In this document: positions 27,985 to 35,800 of the stretch, in pieces
Position numbering within the stretch: position 1 is the stretch's first letter
How the letters are laid out: each line of letters opens with the position of its first letter
NCBI RefSeq assembly: GCF_014644295.1
Contig: NZ_BMKK01000012.1
Coordinates: forward strand, 1-64,000
From: Emticicia aquatilis
GTDB lineage: Bacteria; Bacteroidota; Bacteroidia; Cytophagales; Spirosomataceae
Direction of reading: 5' to 3'
DNA length: 64,000 nt
Notes under the pieces: generated by a model
Told to the model about the DNA's origin: nothing
What the model saw: only the letters and a program-made list of their open reading frames with translations
The model's database searches: none
Position numbers and translations under genes: made by a program

Positions 27985-29037
27985 TTATAATCTAAGTCCG
28001 ATACTCCATGCTTGTAAGCCTTTAGCATTAGTTTGTTCGGCTTTAAATATTGGATTCAAGTCATATCTCACAAATAAAGTAGCACCTTTTCGTTTACCAA
28101 GTTCAGCAGTAAGACCGTATCTAAAATCTTCTAAACCATAGCTTCCTTTGATTTTTTCTTTCTTTCCTCCTTCGTATTTTAGTTTACTGTATCCACCTAT
28201 TCGGTAGCCAATGTATCCTCCCAAACCAATTCTAAATTTAGCTTCTTCAAAACCAAAATTAAGCATCATCGGAAGATTCAACATCGGTACAACTAATTTG
28301 CTTTTCGATAATTTTTGTCCAAAATCTTTGAAAACTACTTGTTTACCAGACATTTCAACAACATTATTTTCTTGAAACATAAAATTATTCCAAGCTACTT
28401 CTGGACCGTAAGTAAGAGCTAAATCTACTTGTTTTCCGTTGATTAAAGTAATATTTCTTTGCAGTGAAAGTGCCACATATCTCGAACCCCACGTATCCAA
28501 TTCAGAACCAGTCGTTGAGCTTTTTGTCCAGTTGTTTAGCCCTACATAAAGGCCCATGTCACTGCGTGAGAAGAATCTTCCCGAACCCGATTTTTTCTTC
28601 TTTGCTTCACGGTCATCGTCATCAGAGTCATCGTCTTGGTCTTCTTCTTTATAAACTCTATTTTCACGACTCCAATGGTCTTCTCTGTCATTGCGGAGTG
28701 TGTCACGAGCAATCATTTCTTTTGGAGCTCGTAAAACGATTTTAATATCTCGACCATCACGAGCAACCACCAAGATTGTGTCTTGCTTCGAGCCGTCCGT
28801 TCCTGCCAAAATGATTGCTTTTTTTCTTTCGAGAGAATCAACCCCTACGCTTTTCAAAACGTTTTCAAGGTCGAGTGTTTTCGGCAAATCGAAATCTCGC
28901 TTGCTTGAGGTATAGACAGTTACTCGTTTTTTTACACCTTTGTCGGTAAACTCAACGATGGTAGTATCTGATTTAAAATTGGCTTTTACTGATAAAGTGC
29001 TGATTATCAGCAATAAGGCTAAGTGCAGTTTTTTCAT
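27985..29037 (-). CDS. outer-membrane beta-barrel protein in a sigma-factor operon
   Basis: A 350-residue exported protein with signal peptide MKKLHLALLLIISTLSVKA. The first 125 residues are soluble, then comes a strongly acidic stretch (DQDDDSDDDDREAKKKK) and, from about residue 150, alternating amphipathic strands typical of a small barrel (GLYVGLNNW, YVALSLQRNI, GLGGYIGYRIGG, LFVRYDLNPIF). No specific family is recognised. It is the last of three minus-strand genes after an ECF sigma factor and a membrane anti-sigma-like protein (51 nt gap to the latter). This suggests an envelope-stress module, by inference from context. Confidence 0.7.
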   Translation of the reverse strand: MKKLHLALLLIISTLSVKANFKSDTTIVEFTDKGVKKRVTVYTSSKRDFDLPKTLDLENVLKSVGVDSLERKKAIILAGTDGSKQDTILVVARDGRDIKIVLRAPKEMIARDTLRNDREDHWSRENRVYKEEDQDDDSDDDDREAKKKKSGSGRFFSRSDMGLYVGLNNWTKSSTTGSELDTWGSRYVALSLQRNITLINGKQVDLALTYGPEVAWNNFMFQENNVVEMSGKQVVFKDFGQKLSKSKLVVPMLNLPMMLNFGFEEAKFRIGLGGYIGYRIGGYSKLKYEGGKKEKIKGSYGLEDFRYGLTAELGKRKGATLFVRYDLNPIFKAEQTNAKGLQAWSIGLRL

Positions 29038-29088
29038 TGTTGTATTCTATTTTTTCGTCTAATACTGATAGTTCGGACAAACTTCTAT

Positions 29089-30027
29089 TTATTCTTTGCG
29101 TTGTAATCTACTTACTTTTCGTTGTACGAAATCACGTACATCGGTGATGTCTTCTTTAATTACGCTATCATCCACACGAGCCAAAACATCTTTTACACCA
29201 AGTTTCTTCAAATCTACTTTTTCGCCGTATTTGAAGTGTTTGTATTCACCGTAAAGTTTAGCGATGAACGATTTTTCCTTTTCATCTTTTTCTTCGCCCA
29301 AACGTTTTGCATCAGCCAAAGAAGTATTAGAATCTTGACTGATTGAAGGAATCACCTCGGCTTCGGGAGCGGCTGGCTCAAGAACCACCACAACCGACTC
29401 ACCAATATCCGTTTTGAAAATTCCTTGCGATGTTTGTTCGGCTGGTTTGGTTGTTTCGACTACTGGAGTTTCGAAAATTGGCGTTGTATTAGTAGCAACG
29501 CTTATTTCCTCTTCAGGCGAATCATCAACGATTTTATTCGGTACTGACTGAGTTATAGGGTTTAGGTTTGCAATAGTGTTTTTGGGCGTATTTATCACAA
29601 CTGGCTGAAATTGTTTTTTAGTCGTTGGTAAGTTTTGCTTGGTTGTGTTTTCTGATGTTTGTTTTTTATTTTCAATTGATGCAATAGATTGATTATTAGC
29701 TACTTCTGACACACTCTCAACTGAATTTTTCTTTACAGTTGGTACATCATGAGATGGAGCATCGTGAGATGGAACATCCGCACTTGCAACTGTTGGACTA
29801 ACAGATGTATCATTTTGAGTCAAAAATCCAACCGAAAGAGCAATAGCAATACCTGCCGCAGCGGCATAGTACGTCCAATTACGATTACCCAAGAAAAAGC
29901 CTACCTTCGGTTTTTGTTGTTTTTCTTGTAAACGTGCCTGAAACTTCTCAAAAGCTTTTTGAGAAGGCTCTTGTCGATGTTCTGCCAATTTTTTGGCAAA
30001 AAGGTCGTCAATCGGATGTTTTTTCAT
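29089..30027 (-). CDS. single-pass membrane protein, probable anti-sigma factor
   Basis: A 312-residue protein: a cytoplasmic N-terminus of about 50 residues (MKKHPIDDLFAKKLAEHRQ, EKFQARLQEKQQ), one membrane span at about 51-70 (WTYYAAAAGIAIALSVGFLT), and a long Thr/Pro/Val-rich periplasmic part. The C-terminal end is basic and helical (VQRKVSRLQRKE). It follows an ECF sigma factor gene on the same strand, the usual place for an anti-sigma factor; no conserved zinc anti-sigma motif is visible, so the role is inferred. Start moved six codons in from the longest frame. Confidence 0.62.
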   Translation of the reverse strand: MKKHPIDDLFAKKLAEHRQEPSQKAFEKFQARLQEKQQKPKVGFFLGNRNWTYYAAAAGIAIALSVGFLTQNDTSVSPTVASADVPSHDAPSHDVPTVKKNSVESVSEVANNQSIASIENKKQTSENTTKQNLPTTKKQFQPVVINTPKNTIANLNPITQSVPNKIVDDSPEEEISVATNTTPIFETPVVETTKPAEQTSQGIFKTDIGESVVVVLEPAAPEAEVIPSISQDSNTSLADAKRLGEEKDEKEKSFIAKLYGEYKHFKYGEKVDLKKLGVKDVLARVDDSVIKEDITDVRDFVQRKVSRLQRKE

Positions 30028-30131
30028 TTTTATTATTACGTTCATTTCTTTTCAAATTTAGTTCTTGGTTATCAGTTACTGGTTATTAGTTTTATTGCCA
30101 ATAAAAAGTAGCTAATCAACGAGTAACCAAA

Positions 30132-30689
30132 TTATCCAAAAGCTTTATTTTCTAATTTAACTAACTTCGCCTGCAACATTGCTCTTGCTCGGCTTAACTG
30201 CGATTTTGATGTACCTTCCGAAATCCCGAGCATTTCGCCGATTTCGATATGGTTGTAACCTTCGATGGCATACAGATTAAAAACTGTTCGGTAGCCAACT
30301 GGTAATTCTTCAATGAGTTTCATCAAATCCGATGCTTCGAGGTCGGTGCTGAATGATGATTCGTTGGGTTCTTCAATAGCATATTCGAGGTCAACGACAA
30401 TCATTTTTTTGCTTCTGACATACATCAAGGCTTCGTTTACCATGATTTTACGAATCCATCCTTCAAAACTCCCTTGGAACGTAAACTGGTCGATTTTATC
30501 GAAAACCCGCATAAAACCATCAATCATCACATCTTCTGCTTCCATTTTATCACCCACGTAGCGAGTGCAGACCGCCAGCATTTTCGACGAGAACTTTTCG
30601 TAAAGTCGAGTCTGTGCTTTGGGGTCTTGCCGCTGTACGGCCTTTGCGAGGTCGTATTCGTTCGAGAAAAGTGATAAAAGTTTAGCCAT
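30132..30689 (-). CDS. ECF-type RNA polymerase sigma factor
   Basis: A 185-residue sigma-70 family regulator. Region 2 is about residues 25-90 (RLYEKFSSKMLAVCTRYVGD, EDVMIDGFMRVFDKIDQF) and region 4 about 125-180 (LPVGYRTVFNLYAIEGYNHI, EIGEMLGISEGTSKSQLSRA), with the helix-turn-helix at the end. It directs transcription of an alternative gene set and probably its own operon with the two downstream genes. The gap to the next gene is about 104 nt and contains a TTACTGGTTATTAG repeat. Confidence 0.92.
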   Translation of the reverse strand: MAKLLSLFSNEYDLAKAVQRQDPKAQTRLYEKFSSKMLAVCTRYVGDKMEAEDVMIDGFMRVFDKIDQFTFQGSFEGWIRKIMVNEALMYVRSKKMIVVDLEYAIEEPNESSFSTDLEASDLMKLIEELPVGYRTVFNLYAIEGYNHIEIGEMLGISEGTSKSQLSRARAMLQAKLVKLENKAFG

Positions 30690-30744
30690 AAAATCTTGTG
30701 TTCAATAGCAAGATGCAAAAACTTGTCGAGAGGGTTGCATGAAA

Positions 30745-30772
30745 ATTGAGAATTAAGAATTGAGAATTAAGA
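30745..30772. repeat. two tandem copies of a 14-nt repeat
   Basis: ATTGAGAATTAAGA occurs twice without a gap, followed by ATTA. Function unknown; it is intergenic filler between the sigma factor and tRNA-Cys. Confidence 0.6.
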
Positions 30773-30870
30773 ATTAGGCTGTAAGTCACTAATTATCAAT
30801 TACTTAGAAATACCCAATTCTTTGAGAATTTTCTTTTTACTTAAAGATTATATTTTTTTTCAGAAAATCT

Positions 30871-30903
30871 TTGGGAGTTTGGCACGAGTCTTGTACTTTT
30901 GCA
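30871..30903 (+). promoter_or_regulatory. tRNA-Cys promoter
   Basis: TTTG, a 20 nt spacer and TACTTTTGC match the consensus perfectly, 74 nt before the tRNA. Confidence 0.72.
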
Positions 30904-30976
30904 ATCCGATTCCTCGGCTTCGCTCGGAAACCAAAATTGTTTGAATGGTGAGTGAGCGTAGTCGAACTCAAAATAT

Positions 30977-31047
30977 GGTCCTGTGGCCGAGTGGCTAGGC
31001 AGAGCTCTGCAAAAGCTTCTACAGCGGTTCGAATCCGCTCGGGACCT
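30977..31047 (+). tRNA. tRNA-Cys (anticodon GCA)
   Basis: A 71 nt cloverleaf: acceptor GGTCCTG with CGGGACC, anticodon stem GAGCT/AGCTT around loop CTGCAAA, T-arm AGCGG/CCGCT around TTCGAAT. It is a single-gene unit with its own promoter and terminator. Confidence 0.95.
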
Positions 31048-31058
31048 CAAAAAAATGC

Positions 31059-31086
31059 AAAAAGCACCTCAAAAGGGTGCTTTTTT
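31059..31086. terminator. tRNA-Cys terminator
   Basis: AAAAAGCACC and GGTGCTTTTT form a ten-pair stem followed by more T. It may also serve the converging minus-strand operon. Confidence 0.85.
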
Positions 31087-31110
31087 GTATTATAAATCAT
31101 CCATTTACCT

Positions 31111-32442
31111 TCATAGACCCGTCTCCTCAGGAGCTTCCTCAGTTGCTACTTCTGACGTAAATGTATCAAATGGTTGTCCATTGCTTCTGGCGGTCATACT
31201 TTTATCACAACTTTCCCATACAAAATCTTTTCCTTTATTCACAAATTTACCAGGGCTTGTCATCGGTTCGCCATTCAAGTAAATCTGATTTACTTGCGAT
31301 ACATTATAAAATCCATTGGCTATGATTGAATAATAATTTCCATCTGATAGCTGCACAAGTGCATGGAAAACCGTGCGGTCTTTGTTTTGCTCTTGCCCAA
31401 TGCGTAGAGGCATTTTTTTTGCCGTTACGGGTTGTATATCACACGATTCTTTCAACACTAAGCCTTTCATTGAAGGAGTATTTTCGATGGCATTGACAAT
31501 CATGGTTCGGTAAGCAAATTCGAGATGCTTTAACTCATAATAATCTTCTTTGATTGGCTCAAAAATAGCCTTGTATAAATCCTGCTTTTTCTTGTCGGTA
31601 GTAAAATACTTTGAATAAACATATCCCTCGTTATTATTGAACAAGAAGCTAAAAAATGGTGTATCGCTCACAATCACCTTATAATAACCCCCTTGTAGGT
31701 CGTTTGAATACAATTTTAACTCCGAGGTCGTTGGTACTTCCACATTATTTTTATCCATATTTTTGCCAAAGAGGTCGGCACTACCCAGAAATTTCCCATC
31801 TTTTTTTGATGAATCTCTGATAATCAGTTCATTACTTAAGGCATAGACAGTTCCGAGTTTTTGGTATTCATAAAATTCATAACCTACATAAGCTAACACT
31901 CCCAGCAACGCTATAAAGAAAACATTTCGAGTTGTGTGATTTGGTGCAACATAATTATCGGCCGAAACTGTTCTTGGTGGAGGCGTGGTAGTCGAGGGTG
32001 ACGTTGGTTTGGGCGTACGCTCAACCTCAACACTGGGTCTCGGTGCTGGTTCAAGTGGCTTTTGCTCTACATTATAAGTAGGCGTCACACGCTCTATATC
32101 AACTTTGGGCGTTGACTCAGGATAATTTCGCTCCAAATTATACACATGAACTACGGGTTCTATTCTCGGTATTTCCTCAATTACATCTGGCGTTATGTAT
32201 TCGGTATTTTTTCTGAGTTCTTCTTCACTTTTCAGTGCTGTAAAAGTTCTTTCTTCCGAACTTCCATCTAACGAAAACTTTTCATAAACCAATGAGAGAT
32301 ATTGACTAATCTGCTGATTATCAATTCTTTTCAGAGCATCCAATTTATCGCTCGAAAACCTAATCTGTGGATGTTTTCTTTCCAGGAATTTAAGAAATTC
32401 AATAAAGTTGTTTTGATTAATATTCGACATATCGTTACTCAT
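31111..32442 (-). CDS. single-pass membrane protein of the SEDS-PBP cluster
   Basis: A 443-residue protein of no recognised family. Residues 1-60 are soluble and helical (FIEFLKFLERKHPQIRFSSD), 90-165 are rich in Pro, Thr and Glu (a flexible linker), a span lies at about 174-192 (NVFFIALLGVLAYVGYEFY), and the C-terminal 245 residues face the other side. That part opens with an SH3-like stretch (LIIRDSSKKDGKFLGSADLF, GYVYSKYFTTDKK). It is the last gene of the five-gene minus-strand cluster and overlaps its upstream neighbour by 4 nt (ATGA), so translation is coupled. A role in the envelope machine is inferred from this linkage; SH3-like domains often bind peptidoglycan or other proteins. Confidence 0.72.
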   Translation of the reverse strand: MSNDMSNINQNNFIEFLKFLERKHPQIRFSSDKLDALKRIDNQQISQYLSLVYEKFSLDGSSEERTFTALKSEEELRKNTEYITPDVIEEIPRIEPVVHVYNLERNYPESTPKVDIERVTPTYNVEQKPLEPAPRPSVEVERTPKPTSPSTTTPPPRTVSADNYVAPNHTTRNVFFIALLGVLAYVGYEFYEYQKLGTVYALSNELIIRDSSKKDGKFLGSADLFGKNMDKNNVEVPTTSELKLYSNDLQGGYYKVIVSDTPFFSFLFNNNEGYVYSKYFTTDKKKQDLYKAIFEPIKEDYYELKHLEFAYRTMIVNAIENTPSMKGLVLKESCDIQPVTAKKMPLRIGQEQNKDRTVFHALVQLSDGNYYSIIANGFYNVSQVNQIYLNGEPMTSPGKFVNKGKDFVWESCDKSMTARSNGQPFDTFTSEVATEEAPEETGL

Positions 32443-32885
32443 TTGTTATAGGCTAATTCAGATAATTTATAAACCACATCGGTCGGTACGAAAGCGTATT
32501 TTATCTGCCCCGCTGTTTCGATTTTAAAACTTGCCTCGACTATATTTTTCTCATGTTTTATCGAAAACCTATCGTCGTCAGTTTCCAGCAGTCTTGGGTT
32601 ATCGTTATAAAAATTTGTAATACTATTACCTTGATTACGCAGTTTAACTTGAAATCTATCATCATCTGCCATCGAAACCGTGGCATCATCTTCATAAACC
32701 AAATCAATGATTTTGGTCAGACTATCTACTCGAATCTTCACGATATTTCTCTCAGAAAGTTCATCGTTTTTTTCGGGTTTGCGTAATTCAAACGGTTTAG
32801 GCTTAATTGATAAATTCCAGACATAAATCCCCAATACAAGTATAATAATGCCCAAGAAGGCATAGATTTTTTGCATATTTTTCAT
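32439..32885 (-). CDS. small membrane-anchored protein of the SEDS-PBP cluster
   Basis: A 148-residue protein with an N-terminal anchor (IYAFLGIIILVLGIYVWNLSI, residues about 6-26) and an extracytoplasmic part of about 120 residues rich in short beta strands (IDLVYEDDATVSMADDDRF, IKYAFVPTDVVYKLSELA). No family is recognised. Its ATG directly follows the stop codon of the giant SEDS-PBP gene, and its stop overlaps the next start, so it is firmly part of the operon. It may be a small accessory subunit of that complex. Confidence 0.7.
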   Translation of the reverse strand: MKNMQKIYAFLGIIILVLGIYVWNLSIKPKPFELRKPEKNDELSERNIVKIRVDSLTKIIDLVYEDDATVSMADDDRFQVKLRNQGNSITNFYNDNPRLLETDDDRFSIKHEKNIVEASFKIETAGQIKYAFVPTDVVYKLSELAYNK

Positions 32886-35800
32886 CTATCTCATGTAATT
32901 TTTAAAGGATTCAGAATCAATAATTTGATTGATAATGGCTCGATAAACCGCCCATTCTTGGTTATCGGCTTCGTTGGCCGTAAAATAAACCACATAAAAC
33001 TTATTCGGTTGACCAAAAGTTTGGGTTAAATCATTTTGCGAAATTATCAAAGCCAAACGCTTCGAATCGTTCTGTTTTCCTTCTTTAATTGTTCCAGTTT
33101 TGGCGTAGCAATAATAATTTCGGTAAACATTCGTGCCACCAAATAGACCTGATGCCGTTCCACCTCCGAGCAATACTTGTTTCATGCCTTCAAGTAGATT
33201 TTGTTGCATAAAATCTACAAAAGTTTCATTCTGCCAAGTGCTGTCAATTTTCCAAGTCGATTTTCCAAAATCACGGTTCGTGAGGTGCAGGCTATAATCT
33301 TTGTTTTGACTAATCATCTTGCCAAACATCTCGGTCATTTTCATTGGCGTCACGTTATACGGTGTTCCGCCCAAGGTTGGGTTTTTCAAACCATTGAAAA
33401 AATTGGTGAGTGCATTTGGGTGTTTTCGTTCGGCTTGAATAAAATACGATTGCTCAGGAAAACTCCATAAAAATCCGCCTACTTGTTGCTCTCGAAGTTT
33501 ATCATAGACCACTGAATCGGCGTAATCTACCCTACCCTTACCTTTGATATTTCGGTCGGTTTTGTCAATATCCTCGACTATTAAGCCCAAATTTTTGTCG
33601 ATTCCGAGAGCCAAAAGCGATTTTTCATTTCCGAAGTAGGTTTTTTCGTCTTTTGAGCTTCGAGGCCATGCTTTTTCTTTGAACGATTTCAAACGATAAG
33701 ACACACCCGCAACTTCAAGTGCAGGAAACTGATTATTCGGGTCGCTTAAATTACTCGAAAGTGCATTTTCGATTTTGTACTGGTTGTTTTTCTTAAAATC
33801 GTCTCGGTGATATGACCCCAAAAACAACAATGCAGAATGATAAAAATTGCTCGATGTTTTAAGATAGTCAACGGGCTTAACTGTCCCAAAATGCTCACCA
33901 TGTTCGTCTATCCAACCTTTTCTTTTTGGAAGCACATACCCTGCATATTGCCCAGCCGATTCGTTTGTATCACCGATTTGTAACGAAAATACACTCGCTT
34001 GAGCTGGCTGTAAAATCAAATTTTCCCAACCAGCATTGAGCTGGGATGCAACCGAAGCATAAACTAATGGCTTAATTGACGAACCTGGGCCGTAAGCCAA
34101 ATGCAGCAAATTGGTATTTCCCCATTGGTCACGCTCGTTTTTGTTATTGCTAAAGAAAAAATACTTTTGGTTCATTTCTTCAATCGCAAGGGCATTGTTA
34201 GGGTCGATTAATTTTCTGTTTTTCACATAATCTTGCATCAACCTAATTTTTCCATCACCATCGGCGGCCATTACGGCAAATTTGAAATTAGGCACATTCT
34301 TAAACTTATTGCGGAAACTATATAAAACCGTGTCATGTACTTGCTTATTCAGCTCATAATCGAGCGAAATAGTGGCGTTCGTTTTCAACAAAGTATCAAC
34401 ATTATAGGCCGATTTCAGAGCATTGCTGTAATTATACGCCCAAAATAATTTTTCGGCCATCGGATAAACCATACGTTGCTTGCCATTGACCCAATAATTA
34501 CTCATAAAAGCATGATTATTGTTTTTTGAAAACGACACCAAGAAATGCTTTTTGTCTTCGGTCACTTGGGCGAGTTCGTCAATATCGAATTTATTCACAA
34601 ATCCGCTAATATCTTGACTCAAAACTTCTTCTCTTTGGCTCGAAACAATATCAATGGTAGTGGTTTTGCGTTTGACTTCGTTCTGCAAATTGAGCAATAC
34701 AATTGGCTCCGAAATACCCACAAACCAAGTAGCTGGCAATACCGCAACTTTAAGCGTACCACCCTCTGAACCCGCAAAAAACGGAAACTTTGTGGTATTG
34801 ATTATTCGGTTATGAATCTTGAGTATCGGATAAACCGTCGAGTCGGCACTTTCTTGATACAGATTCCCTTTCCAAGCGGTTTTGTCTTGATAAGGCGGTA
34901 ATTCAAGATACAAATGTTTGTTATAGACCGACTGATAAAGGTCGCTGTCGTAGCGAATATAAATCGGACTATCTTGCCTAAAAGCATAAGCAGGATTTTT
35001 ACGCAGAATATCAAAAATACTCTGCGAATAAGTGTCCGAAGTATCGTACAAAGCCTTAAATTCATCAGATTTCACCAAAATCGACAGGATTTTTGATAAA
35101 TCTTGCGGAATCATATTTTCTTTGTTCAATGCTCCATTATTGCTCGTTCGGAGCGTATCTTGAATATCATTGAATAAGCCATTGAGGTTTTTATTGATGG
35201 CGGTTTCGGTTTTGCTCAACGTAATCTGAAAGTTTTCTTCTCGCAGATTATTCGACCGACCGCTCACCAACAAAAACACCGCCACCGTTCCGAAAAATAT
35301 ACCATAACGAGTAAAATCGTAGGTCGGAGCAATGGTTTTGATTTTGCGTTCGATGGGCTGATTGAGCAACGGAATAAAAAACAGCGTCAGCGGCAACAGC
35401 AAACTCAGTTTACTGGTCAGACTCAAAAACGGAAAATCTTGACCAAAAAACACAAAGCGATTCGTAGAAGCCAACCACACAAAAAAGCCCAACGTAAAGA
35501 CAAAAATCAAAGCGATGCTTCCACCGTAAGACTGCGGGGCAAACTGAGTTTTATTATTTGAATCTTGCTGATATAATTGGTAGCCCATCAGATGCACGAG
35601 CATCGGAATTGCCAAAAGCATGAGCAATAAATACACGATTAAAGAACCAAACTCAGCAATCACATAGCGTGGCAAAACCACATCACGAGTTTGAGTCGAA
35701 TAATTGACCCCACGATTGAAATGTGGCTTAAAATCAATGCGTTTTGAATCGTTTTCGGTCTTATTGAGGTAACTATTGATAAACCATTGACCCTCGGCAG

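Noticed and set aside
30745-30772. Tandem 14-mers considered as a CRISPR or iteron array
   Set aside because: Only two copies with no spacers, and no Cas or Rep gene nearby.
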